Assembly: GCA_947179485.1 (NCBI GenBank)
Contig: OX359247.1
Location: forward strand, 49,573,131 to 49,637,130
Source: Allacma fusca
Taxonomy: Eukaryota > Arthropoda > Collembola > Symphypleona > Sminthuridae
DNA: 64,000 nucleotides
Direction: 5' to 3'
Within the stretch, counting starts at the first letter, position 1; the number at the start of each line of letters is the position of its first letter. The notes under the pieces were generated by a model. The model made no database searches. It saw only the letters and a program-made list of their open reading frames with translations, and had not been told where the DNA came from. Made by a program: the position numbers and the translations under genes. Positions 11,762-23,974 of the stretch are shown in pieces.

Positions 11762-13378
11762 CCCAAAAGGTACTCTCACCTGCATTTGAGCAGTACATTT
11801 TATTCGGGTTTCTTCCAATTTCAACACAAAGCACTTTATTTTATAGTGGCAGGAATATTAAAATTTAGTGTTTTTGACAAAAACAGTATGCCACGGGGGG
11901 TTTAAACAGTTGTTGTTGTTGCTCATACTCTACCTCAATGGTAGTGTGTATACATACGTACTTGAATGTATGTACTTTTTAAGTAAGCTACCCTGTAAAA
12001 CTTTATTTGCCTGGTCCCATTAGTTTGACAAAAATTCCCCGGAAAGCAAACAAACCACAACGTTCGTATAACACGAACTTCAGCTTCGGCTGGCCCTTAA
12101 AAATTGTGTGCGGGAACGGGAATAATTTGGGGTAAACGGTAAACCCTCCAAACTTATTCGAGACTTTGCTTCCTGTTTTTTTTAAACCCCTGTGACCACA
12201 AATGTTAATCTGGATCAATGAAACAAATTTTAGAAAATCTGGAAAATAAATATGGTACAAACTAAGGGAGTAAATTATTTTCTGTGTTACTCACTTTAGA
12301 TATTGATTGGTATAAAAGGAATTCTGGAAATCAGAGGACTAAGATACTTATGATGTCAATAACTGTATTTCATGCTCATGTTTCACTATGACATTTTCCA
12401 ATTTTATTTAATTAACCAAAATTTCGTGCAAGGTCAATAGGTGCACGCGTGCACCCCGTTGTGTCATATCGTGTCAGTTCAAAGTTTCTCACTCTTCTTC
12501 TGTCTGCCAGTTTAAAAAAACTTTCCGTCTTGCAAGAACTTATTTTTTGCAAATTATATTTTTGTGTAAACACTCACATAAAATCTAAACGGGTCAAGAA
12601 TACTTCTTTGTCGTGACAAAGATGTCTGACCGGCAGAATTGCCTTTTTGTAAGGATGCAGTCATATGGGCAGACCCACTATCTGGTCTGGCCAGGGTATA
12701 AGATTTTAGGGCAAGTGTAGTAAATTTCGACATGGTTATTAAATTCACTGACAACTACTGGTCCACCTTTCGGTTTTAAGGCTTAAAACCTTTTTAGTAC
12801 TTTTCTGCACCCCTAATTTCAAACGAATTCCTTTAAATCGTAAAGTCGTATGCTATAGTCATAACTTGTCTCACAGTCCCCCAAACTGTTACTCTGGTAT
12901 TTTATTTCCAGAATAAAGTTATTATGACAAGTTTCGAGTATTGTTATTTTATTTTATTACAATGATAAAGGAAGACAATAAATAACATTCGACAAGAAAG
13001 TTCTCACCGTTGGGATTAATAGGGACTTGCGAGTTAAATGAACCAATTCCAGGGACTTTTCAGGACTTTTACGGTTTCGTGCATTCATTTTGCTCTGGTA
13101 AATTGAAAGTCTCAGGTCTCAAAACTCCAGCCCCAAGGATTCAGACATTCTTTCAGCGGTTTGTGATTGCCATTTGAAAGTCCTATATTTCTCGCTGTGT
13201 GTATGTACGTGCTACGTGTATACGACTATACGTGCTATAAGTCAGCTGTTAGCTGTCACACTTGTCACACTTTAGGGCTTATTGCAGATTCTCACAATTT
13301 TAAAAACAGTTTTAAAAAATAGAAAATATTATTTTAGCTATTGTTAGCGTTACGTAATTTATTCGTTGCTGATTCAAG
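11762..13378. other. Intergenic region upstream of ATG7
   Basis: No convincing coding ORF. A perfect 16-bp palindrome, GGTGCACGCGTGCACC, lies at 12440-12455. The stretch 13205-13240 has three ACGTG-type motifs within about 30 bp, about 150 bp ahead of the ATG7 start, a possible promoter element. No TATA box is evident before ATG7. Confidence 0.5.
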
Positions 13379-16219
13379 ATGTCTGGTCCTGGAGTGAGTG
13401 ATAGTGTCAACAAAAATGAAACAGAGATCCTCACTTGCGTTCCTTTTTCCTCCTTAATAGGGTCAGGTTTTTGGCAAAAATTTTCTGACCTTGTGCTAAA
13501 TCAAGTTGGACTCAGCACAGACCGAATACCCATTCATGGGTATTATACCCGTTCCGTGGCACCGGCATTGTTCAATGTGGAACATTCATCTTTTAATGTG
13601 TAAGATGAAATTGAGTCTGTGATTTACAAAAGAAGCTTTGCATATTGTAGTTTTCTAAATAAGTTTTGGTGGCACCCCCCATATAGCACCCCCCAAAAGG
13701 ACAGAGAAACTGTGATAACAGCTGGAGTAGTTGTGAAGACCAATACGGTTGAAGAGTTCCGGGATATTGATAAAAATCAGTTGATTCAGTCTGAAGGGCA
13801 GAAATTGGTGAAATTATTATCGAGTGAGGAAGGCTTAAAAGAAATTACAAGAAATCCCTCTAGACTGGTTCCTTTCTTTATACTGGCCTATGGGGTAAAT
13901 TCATTTATATTTGTAGTAAATTTGTTTCCTTTGATGTGTGATATATATCGTTTACTATGAATGTACTATATAGTTTTGTAGTTTTAAAATAGAGATGGAA
14001 TTTTAAATTGTTAGGAGTTTTGAGGATCAATGATTCTATTAATGAATTCCAGAATTTGAAGAACTACAACTACATGTATTGGTTTGCGTTCCCAGCTATA
14101 TCGGCCGTTAAATTGTTCCTTTCGTCAGGAGCAAGTGAAGTAGTAATTCCGGAAGATAAATTATTTGAGGAGATAAAGAACCATGAAGATATTGTCCTTT
14201 CTGGGTTTTTTCTCATTAGTAATATGGAAACAGCGGTGAAGATTAAACCTTTAGCTGAAGACGATGGTGATTCGAACAATGTATATGCATTTTTGGATAC
14301 GTCCTCTTTGGATTCTCATCCTTGCTGGATTCTGAGGAATTACGCGGCGTACATTATTCGGAAGAACAATTTTGCAAGTAATAGCATTGTTCAGGTTGTT
14401 GGATGCCGACTTTTGAAAGGCGAAATTAAAATAAAGATCTACCAGTTCCGGGCAGAGGTATGTTATGATAGTAACCTTAAAATTCAGTGTTTGTGCGGTT
14501 AGATTTTTCGTGTGATTTTTGTTTTAATGCGGAAGAAATGTGTCTGACAATAGATGTAGAATTATATTATTTAATTCTTGCTTCAGTTTTCTCCAGATTT
14601 TCTCAAGGAGCCAAAGATTGTAGGGTGGGAAAAAAATACAAAAGGAAAGTTGCTTCCGCAAAGTGTGGACCTAAAATCGTCTATGGATCCTTCAAGTTTA
14701 TGTGAAGCTAGTGTGGACTTTAATCTGAAGTTGATGAAATGGAGATTGTTTCCGTCATTTGATTTGGACAAAATCCATGAGACCAAGTGTCTCCTCTTAG
14801 GCGCTGGTACATTGGGATGCAACGTTGCTCGATGTTTGATGGTAGATTGATTTTGTTGTGATTTGGCCAGTGTACATGTGCAAATATATTACATTTCAAA
14901 ATATTTTCAGTGTACTGCATTCTCCACAATCCTTATTATTACTGTTTATAGGCTTGGGGATTCAAGCACATCAAATTCATAGACAACTCAACGGTCAATT
15001 ACTCAAATCCAGTTCGTCAGAGCCTTTTTACTTTCCAAGATTGTGTGGACAACAAACCTAAAGCAGCCACTGCCGCAGAGGCTCTGAAGACTATCTATTC
15101 GGGCGTTCAGTCATCTGGAGAAAAGATTATGGTTCCAATGCCCGGCCATCCTGTATCACCTGCGACCGTCAAACAAGTCACCGAGGACTTTAATGTGCTT
15201 GAAAAATGCGTTATGGAAAGTGATGTGATTTTTCTATTACTAGACACGCGGGAAGCTCGGTGGTTACCGAGTGTCATGGGTGCATCCGAAAATAAAGTAA
15301 GGAATTCTTTTGTCTTACCGTATGCGTATTTAACCACGAATTTGTACAAGTTTTAATACATGTGATTTTATCTTATTAGATAATTATTAATGCTGCCCTC
15401 GGATTCGATTCATACGTGGTTATGCGCCATGGAAATTCGGAAAACAAACTAGGATGCTATTTCTGTACTGACGTGGTCGCCCCTGGAGATGTAAAAATTG
15501 TTTTGTTTATTTATCATCAATTAAGTCAGTTGACATAAGTTATCAAGTCATGATTAACCTGCACTAACTTTGAACCCTACATTTCAAACGGAAGCAAATC
15601 TTAAATATCCTCAAGTCCTCAATAATTACTATTATTGCAGTATTGAAATACGTCCATTAGCATTTTATAAATATCTGTCCTACGATTACCGTACTTTCAA
15701 TTTACTTTTGCATTCATTATTTATATTTAGTCTACTCGGGACAGAACTTTGGACCAACAGTGTACTGTGACCAGACCGGGTGTTTCTTATATAGCGTCAG
15801 CTTTGGCAGTGGAACTTTTGGTATCGATGCTGCATAACAATGCAGATAGTCCTTTAGGACAACCACCTCATTCTATACGAGGATTTTTATCGTCTGGAGA
15901 GTTTCTACAACCTAGTTTCGGTGCTTTCGATAAATGCACAGCTTGTTCCCCATCAGTAATTGCAAATCTCAATCAATTTTAATTATTTTTGAGTGACAAT
16001 ATCGAAATTTATTTTACATTTGTAATAGTGTGAAAAACTAAAATTAATTTTTATTTTGTGCAGGTTTTGAACGAATACCGCCAACGGAAATTGAGCTTTA
16101 TATTTGATGCAATGAATGATTCAAAGTTTCTAGAGGAATTGACAGGCCTGGATAAAATGAAAGATGAAGATCTACTGGACGGTATTGTTGAACTGGAAGA
16201 TGATGAATTTTCAGATTAG
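13379..16219 (+). CDS. ATG7: ATG7, E1-like activating enzyme of autophagy
   Basis: ATG7 activates ATG8 and ATG12 through adenylation and a thioester, then passes them to ATG3 and ATG10 in the cytosol. Predicted exons: 13379-13599, 13687-13894, 14015-14457, 14587-14841, 14952-15296, 15380-15490, 15731-15955, 16064-16219, about 650 aa against about 700 in vertebrates. The N-terminal domain starts with [11 protein letters not shown]; exon 4 carries [11 protein letters not shown] and the nucleotide-binding loop [14 protein letters not shown]. Exon 5 carries [12 protein letters not shown] and [16 protein letters not shown]; exon 6 carries [15 protein letters not shown] and GCYFC. Exon 7 carries the catalytic cysteine in [11 protein letters not shown], plus [10 protein letters not shown] of the zinc site. 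The tail is acidic, ending DDEFSD. All junctions keep phase except exon 2 to 3, where the canonical GT and AG sites leave the frame one base off. Confidence 0.95.
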
Positions 16220-16352
16220 ATAGCGCTTTACGAAGTTTTTAAATTGCAATTGGGTTTCTATATCATTCACTGCTATACTCAAAAATAATTTATATTCCTG
16301 ACGCTAATCGAATCGTAAAATAATTTTACAAAATTTCAATTTCAACTTGTAC

Positions 16353-16358
16353 AATAAA
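16353..16358 (+). terminator. Poly(A) signal of ATG7
   Basis: AATAAA lies 134 bp after the ATG7 stop codon, the first such hexamer downstream in this orientation. Confidence 0.6.
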
Positions 16359-17050
16359 AGCGCTGGTTTTTCAATCTTGTGTACCTGCACTATTCCGTAA
16401 ATAAATGATGGTAGACGCAATGATCTTTGTTTAGATAAAACCCTTCCCTCGTATGAGGCTAGTGGGTATATATGTATAGATGGGGATACGTAAGTACATA
16501 GTTACTATTGAATGCAAAAAATTTGAAAATCCGTAAGCTAAAACAAAAATTTAATTCGGGGTTACCACGATGGTTCGAATGCGGTATTTCACTTGGTTCT
16601 TATGCTAAATACTTTTGGAGAGTCATGGAGTTTTGCATATCTTCTACATATTGAATAGTAGTAAGTAAAGTAATTATTACGTATACGTACATCCAATGGT
16701 TGTGTATACTTAACTCTGGTGGATAACATTTATTGTTATACAGCTATTTCCTATCGTTAATATGACGAATCCTTATGAAAGTAAAACAAACCTAGTTCCG
16801 GGCATCAAGATCCCGTACTACTTGCCCAAATAATAACTTTTGTACAAGTGCACATTAAGTCCTTCAATTTTATTAAAATCCAATTTTTCTAGCGATCTTT
16901 GTCAAATTATTTAGTTCTAAAAAATTTAGTTAGGTAAATTTTGGTGTAAATTTTGAAAATATAGTAATCGAGGGATCTGAATCGAAATTACATGAAAAAA
17001 CGTTACAAAAATACAATAAAGTCAGTAGTCAAGCGTCATTTTGTAGTCAT
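16359..17050. other. Intergenic, nothing recognised
   Basis: AT-rich sequence between convergent ATG7 and the glycine-rich gene. No ORF, repeat with defined ends or RNA gene was seen. Confidence 0.6.
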
Positions 17051-17375
17051 TTATCCGATAATTCCAGCACCGTAGCCGATTCCAGCCCCATAGAGGCCAG
17101 CACCTCCGAGACCCCCATAGCCAATACCACCCAAACCGATTCCAGCGCCACCAATGCCGTAAACAATACCTCCGTAGCCCAAGCCACCCAAACCGATTCC
17201 TCCGTAACCGATTCCAGCAAGTCCAATTGGGCCAGCTGAAGCGATGGTGGCAAGAGCCAAAACGACAACCTGGAATTTGTACAATTCAGAGCGTAATTAG
17301 TATTCAGTTGCCCTTATCTTTACAAATCTAGCTAAAAATTTTAAGAAATTTTGAGCTTACCAAGAATTTCATCAT
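17051..17375 (-). CDS. Glycine-rich secreted protein
   Basis: Two exons: 17361-17375 (MMKFL) and 17051-17269, joined at a GTAAGC donor and a TTCCAG acceptor, giving 77 aa. The reading begins MMKFLVVVLALATIASA, a clear signal peptide cleaved near the AGP. The mature part is almost entirely Gly, Ile, Leu, Ala and Tyr in repeats of the type GIGYGGIGLGGLGYGG. Such short secreted proteins are common among arthropod cuticle and structural proteins and some antimicrobial glycine-rich peptides. The sequence does not decide between these. The start is set by the short first exon; a continuous ORF reading through the intron from 17284 would lack the ideal signal start. A TATA box lies 110 bp upstream. 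Confidence 0.8.
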
Positions 17376-17484
17376 GGTGTGTATATGTGGTTATAAAACA
17401 GCCGAACGTTTTCGGAAGAAAATGAAATGTTATTGCTAAGAACTGCCGATTGGATCTGGATAACTCTCAAGCGATTCCACTCCA

Positions 17485-17492
17485 TTTATATA
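17485..17492 (-). promoter_or_regulatory. TATA box of the glycine-rich gene
   Basis: TATATAAA on the minus strand, 110 bp before the start codon, fits a transcription start near 17455 and a short leader. Confidence 0.6.
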
Positions 17493-19788
17493 CACACACG
17501 GAATATTTACAGAATAATTTTATTACTGATTACTTTTTATTGCTTTGTTTCACCATTCCCTAATACTGTAATCCTCTATTTTTGAACTTTTTTTACATCT
17601 ACCGCGAGAGCCTTACCAGTTAATAATTACTTCCAATTCCAATACAGTTCCATTGCCATCAACGTGAGATGATATTTTTTGGGAAAAATCGAGCGCTAGT
17701 ACGACATGAGGAAGAACTTTCAGGAGTAAATTGCTTCCCCATGCTAGGCACGCAAGGATTTTGCATAACCAAAGATATAATTAGAACGACTTTAAAAACC
17801 AAAACTAGCATTCAAATTTTTTAAATTAGTCTCGTTCCGGTACATACTAGGAACCAAGTTCAACATCAGTCAATATTAACTTTTTGCCTGCATATACGTC
17901 AACATGTTTAGGTACGTGTGAACATTAATATTTTTGAAGGGTATTCCTTCAATCTGGATATTACTGTATAATGATCTTTCAGGAGCCACTTTCGTTATAA
18001 TTAGCTTGAATAACAGCCACGCCATCCTGATCCTGGCAGTAGTAAGATCATAATTCCTGCGGCCATACATTCAGTTGTAGAATGCGTACAAGCAATAAAG
18101 ACGGTTGCATACGACGAGTAATTTACACCAGCAGAAAAACCAAAAACTATTAAATTTCTTACTGTTTCATGAAGCATAATTCCATATCATAGTCATAATA
18201 TGCATAGTATGTAATACAAGCTAAATACTAATCCTAGGTTAATGTGGTATGTATTAACAAATACTAATAAAACTAATGACAAATGATAGCTCAACACACT
18301 ATGCGGAGTTACACGCACGAGTTATATAATCAATATTTGCTGATGTAAACCATCTGCAAAAACGTGCGGTTACAACTCATTGCCACGAACCACGACGTAG
18401 TAAGTAATCTTTTGTCAATAGTCATCATGAGGCAGGTACGAGTTAGTATTTATGTACATACATAACATTGCCCACGCTGTAACACAAGTGAATACATAAG
18501 TACAGATGACTGAGATGGCACAAACCCACTAGATAAGTATGTACCAGCAAAAAATGTTAATCCTTCCAATGAAGTGAAGCTGAAATAATGGCATAGATGC
18601 GAAAATAATTTACTTGCACTGCTTATGTGGATGAAGCATACAAAATTACGAAGTACATCATTAACTGACATTGAGCACGCATTTCCACCCAAGTTAATAT
18701 TACTGATTCGGCTTATTGTAAGCGTTTCTTGCAAAAAAATTTGTCTGCCTGAAAGATTCCACCATCCCTAGGAACCTTTTGCTGATTGCTAGTTGTAGTA
18801 ATAAAAGGAGCTGTAAAATATTTGCTGTAGAATTTGAAGAATTCGATCAAGAAGTATACTTACACTTCAGCCTCTAAAGGCTATTTTAGAGACAGTGTTA
18901 TACGTCGAAGATACTGGCATTTAGATCTGCCAACTGCCGAACATTCCAAGCCTTTATGAAATGTCACTTAGATTAGATCATAGCTCCATAACAGAAATGT
19001 TAGCTAACGCCGGCAGGCAGTTAGGACCGGGCGTTCCTTAGGTATGTGTATACGGAGGTAATTGATTCGTCATTTAGACCTGGTATTTGTATTTAAGTAT
19101 ACTTGGCACGAGTTGAGGCTCCCTGATTGTGGATTACTATCAGTTGCTGATATTTGTATGCATCTATCACTTCTTTCAAAAAAACGTTGAAACAAGCTGG
19201 ATTCACTAATAGCATTTTCTCCGGGAGTCAAAAAACCTGAAACACAAACACTAAAAATCACGTTAATCAGCTGATCCCAAGTAAGAGTTAATTATACTTG
19301 AAATTTGGTTGACCGTTTTGGGGGGGGGTCATCAAGGGAAAAAACAGTGATGACCGAAATGGTCATGCTAAAATGTTTTTACTAAGGCATTACACCTTCT
19401 GTAACATTAGGAAACTTAAGTCAAAATCAAGTTTAATACTTGTTTTAATTATGTAAGACACATTATACATCACTAACATTACTGAACCAACGAATAAACA
19501 ACATGCTGAGAATGAAGAATCAATTCCCAATGATGCAAAAAATTCTCTCGACTACAAACTTGTCTATTATTATACAGGGTAGATAATAACTAATAACCTT
19601 CAAGGTCTTCCAAGATATAATTACAAATAATCAAGTTAGACATCTACAACAGACTTCTACAATGTCTTACTTCATTAATTACCTTGAGGTAGTGTTTTTG
19701 TAGTTTGCCCTCGGGTCACCCCATGATTTATCCATGCTATTCCTCATGCATGACTAGAATAATTGTAAACATAACACCACTTTAGTAC
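17493..19788. other. Intergenic, nothing recognised
   Basis: About 2.3 kb with only short ORFs of no coding character. A run of nine G lies near 19320. No transposon ends were identified before the P element. Confidence 0.5.
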
Positions 19789-20175
19789 GACGAACCAAGG
19801 TTTATATAATATACTGGTTAGACAACTGCCAGTATCTTGTGGCACCAGAGAGTATACCGATCCGTTAGAAGGCGCTGCGTATGTTTCCGCTTTGCTAACC
19901 TAAGGTTTAAATGCAAAATTTAGTTTTTATTATTAATTGCATGAATTATTGATTAAATGTACATATAATGAAAGGTAATTACACAATTACAATAAAATTT
20001 GCAATGTGTGTGTATTCAGGAGGCCAATATTTATAATTAACCAAGCGTTTATGAACAACAGTGGAATTAAAAACTAATTTAAAAGTACTGATGCCAGTAG
20101 TACCAATATGTTAAAAATACATTTATGAAAAAAGTGTAATTCAGATTCAAAAGTCAGTCGATTTACTTCGTAAAG

Positions 20176-23100
20176 TCACTTACATTTAGGAGTTACAAGC
20201 TTTGACAATTTACGGAATTTTTTCTGTTCTTTAGAACTGTTGCGCTGTTCTTTGTTAAATATTCGTACAAAGAAGTGCATTCGTATTGATATATAAAAAA
20301 TTATTATTCTTACTAGCAGTTTAGGACCATGCCCGCTTTCAGAACATCCAAAAGAACCTGCATTGAAGGAATTTAATGAAATCACTAGTGATTCAATAAA
20401 ATCACCAATAAATTCCCCTTCTTGCAATTTTTTTTCTACGAATGGGTCAACATGGTTATTAATAATGTCGTACAATTGCATCGAGGGATACTTTAAATAC
20501 CCTATAGATTTTGCTTTAGTTAAAATAGCCTGAGGAATATTTTCAGTATCACAGTCTACCAAAGAGTTGAGACAAGCCATACACTTAGTAAAAGCCTTGG
20601 CCTTATGAGCCAAGTAGCCACACAAATGAAACACTATTGGAGAAGTCTCCGATGATTTGAATTTTTTAGAAACTGCATGCTCTAAAAGTTCTGCAGAACT
20701 GTTCACGACTTTACTAGGGTCCTGTTCTTCACAAGTTATTTTCTCCAGTATTTTCTCCTCAACGTAAGTCTTCCTATTTGCATTTGCTTTCTGTATTTTG
20801 GTTTTGGCGTCGTTCAGTAAATTTTCAATGCTAACCAATGTATGATGGTGTTCCTCTGGTTGTCGACTGTTTCCATGCAAACCTTTTGAGATTGGTATAT
20901 GGACACTTAAAAGTCTATATATTTGAAGAAATGACGTGGCAGTTGGACTATCTGAGTCTCCTCCACAAGAACGAATGAGACCAAAGAATTTCTGCCAGGG
21001 TACATAAGTTCAGTCAAATAATAACGAAATTGAAGGAATAATTGCCATTAAATAATAATTTCCTTAAACACAGCAGAAAATAAAAGTAGCAATTTCCATT
21101 TGTTACCTCAAGGTAATCTTGATTCAGCTTTGCAGTAAGTAAGTACTTGAATCCAACACTACTTGTGAAGTAATCCAATAAATCTAGAGTTGATTTGATG
21201 GTGATTTTAAGTGCCTCTGATGTTGTTTTAGAAGCAAAGTTGCAGTTAGGAATGCAGATTTCTTCAAAAAATTGAACCAAAATCTAAATACCAAAATATT
21301 ATTTGAAACATACAACTCGTAATCAAACGAAAAATATTTTACTATTATTTTGAATTCTTATAAGCCTACCTTATACTGATTTGTTCCCTTTTGAAGTCCT
21401 TCTACTGGCTTTCGAGCATTAAGTGCATCAAAAACGTCATTTATGCAGCGTGTAAAATTCTCGATCTGCTCTGATCCGTGAAAATTTGATTTTTGCTGAC
21501 GATAGTATAATATGCCATCTGCAACGGATTTGCTAAATAGCTAAGCATAAAACCCACATAACATCAATCGTACTAATAGCATTAACTCCATCTGGTAATT
21601 GTGTTGCACGTAAAAACTGGGCAAAAAATTATTACTTGAGTGGCATATGAAACGACCATTTTTTGAAAGTTATCAGGCATTATATGTGCTGAGGTTAACT
21701 TTGGTACCGCTTTTAACAATCTCTTGTTGTCTTCCTCAAATAATGATTTGTAGAAATGAAAACTGATTGGTTTGCCCTGAAACTGTTTAATCAATTTTAA
21801 GAATTTTAGGAATATATCATACGATGTCAAGAATATTGCTGCTGATAAATTACCGTAGCGTTTACGGCAGTCATCATATAATTCCGTATACATTTAATCA
21901 AATGTGGTACATCGCATAAAAAATAAAGGAACCTTGCACCGTCGCATGGATGAATTATCTAAGGTAAACGACATGGTAACATTCGATAGGTAACAACTTG
22001 GCAAATTGATGTACACACCTTAATAGTTCATGTATAATTAGTAGCGTGCTCTTACATCCAACATAAAAAAGAATAAAAAATTAAAAGGGATACATGTAAA
22101 ATTGTGTAAATACAATTTACCTTGTTTTGTATTACTTTGGAACTAGCTTGAACACCTAAAGTTTTCCACGTTTTCTTGTTAGAAGTAGCACCATCACAAA
22201 TTATTGCATCTACAAAAGCTCCAGCTTCCTCTAACTTGAGAATGCAGCTAATAGCTAATTTTGCCAGGATTTCTCCAGGAGCGGAATTTTTACTTGCAAA
22301 GCAAGCTACAGGTTGTGCCTTAGAAAGCATTTAAAGCATTTATACAATACTAGCGTAGGGTTTATTTGTATGATCTTACCCAATTGGAATTTATGGAACG
22401 GAACATCAACACCAATGCGTGATCCGCAACTTCAAAGGATCGGGTTTTCCCTCCACATAAATACTCGCCAGTATAATCTCCAAAATCAATAAAACCTTCA
22501 AATGTTTGTGAGTGTTTCTTAAACTGCAATGATTCTTTTATTTTCATCTCATCCAGTAAAAGAACCCCATGACGATCCCTCTCAGGCAGATTCTCCATTT
22601 GTTTTCGCAGCGAATCGAAAATAAAATTTGAATATCCAAATTCACAAGGAAGGCCAGCTATTAGTTGTTTTAGGCTACTTTCATGAGGTAGTGGAAGTAA
22701 TTTGTTTTCTCTCAAAAATCTGTAACCTTTGGGACTTTTGATTTTGAGAAGCAAAGCATTTAGAAGCCAGTCTGATTCATACCTAAAATAGCAATTGTAT
22801 TTAGCATGTGTATTTGAAAGAAAATATTTAATCAAGTAAACCATGTATACTTATTTCATTACCTGTGTCCGCGTTGCGACTTTGCTTTTGCAGTTTTAAT
22901 AGCAGTTCTTATTGTCAGCTTCAAGTTGTCTGCCAAATTGCTAGTGTCAATCTTCTCTAGCAAATCTTTTTCTGTAGCGGACAGTAGCTGACTTCGAAGT
23001 TCTGATACACTTTCTCTCCATGATTTTGCTTTTTTTATCAGTCTAGAGATTTGTTTTCGCGTGTTTCGTAGTTTCTGCTGCAATCTTTGCTGTGGTGGAA

Positions 23101-23594
23101 ATGTTGTTTTTGAACGATGTTGTAGGAATTTGATCCGAAGATTAAGATATTTATTTAAGGATTTACACTTTTCACACAATTCCATTGCATCAAGTTTTTG
23201 GCAGTTATTTGAAAACACGAAGTTTCCGATGAATACGGCGGCTCTTGTATTAATTCTCAAGATATCTGCACTCAAAGGAAGTCCTTTACACAGTGTTAGG
23301 TTTTCTAGACAATTCAAAGATTTCGACGCGTCTTCAGTGGTATTAAAATTTAATCCCATAAACGAAGAATCAAACACGTCTCCTCGAACTAATAGCCCGT
23401 GCTTTCCACCTCGAAATACCTACGAACGAACAATTAGGCTGGAATTAAGTAAACTATTATTTAATTACAGTAGTTTGATTTTTCATGTAATATTAACATT
23501 GTGAAATATTTCACATTGTATTTCGTAAATGATGAACATACCGTTAAGCTGCGATCTATAAATACAGAATTGTTTGACATATCATTGGTTAATC
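20176..23594 (-). pseudogene. P-element transposase, copy lacking THAP exon
   Basis: This is the 3799-bp shifted copy of the transposase gene at 23975-27901. Exons 2 to 9 are all present with the same splice sites and reading frame, including the DVPHLIKCIRN block and the stop at 20176. Of exon 1 only the last ~50 bp remain before the join to the next copy at 23594/23595. The start codon, THAP zinc-binding domain and promoter region are missing. Without them the copy cannot make a normal transposase, unless transcription reads in from the full copy, which lies directly upstream in the sense of transcription. Confidence 0.85.
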
Positions 23595-23974
23595 CAAGGT
23601 TTATATAATATACTGGTTAGACAACTGCCAGTATCTTGTGGCACCAGAGAGTATACCGATCCGTTAGAAGGCGCTGCGTATGTTTCCGCTTTGCTAACCT
23701 AAGGTTTAAATGCAAAATTTAGTTTTTATTATTAATTGCATGAATTATTGATTAAATGTACATATAATGAAAGGTAATTACACAATTACAATAAAATTTG
23801 CAATGTGTGTGTATTCAGGAGGCCAATATTTATAATTAACCAAGCGTTTATGAACAACAGTGGAATTAAAAACTAATTTAAAAGTACTGATGCCAGTAGT
23901 ACCAATATGTTAAAAATACATTTATGAAAAAAGTGTAATTCAGATTCAAAAGTCAGTCGATTTACTTCGTAAAG

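Noticed and set aside
10606..11868. Several ORFs of 70-183 aa rich in GRDGDKK or similar
   Set aside because: They translate the GGGACGGGAC words of the element 10720-11761 and occur in all frames.
13619..13686. Extension of ATG7 exon 2 upstream
   Set aside because: It runs through the intron; the acceptor ending at 13686 gives the right phase.
16560..16590. GGTTCGAATGC, resembling a tRNA T-arm
   Set aside because: No acceptor stem, D-arm or anticodon arm could be built around it.
21014..22844. Separate small minus-strand ORFs
   Set aside because: They are exons 3 to 8 of the truncated P transposase copy, with intron read-through at their edges.
23061..23504. 147-aa plus-strand ORF, repeated at 26860-27303
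   Set aside because: Antisense shadow of exon 2 of the P transposase.
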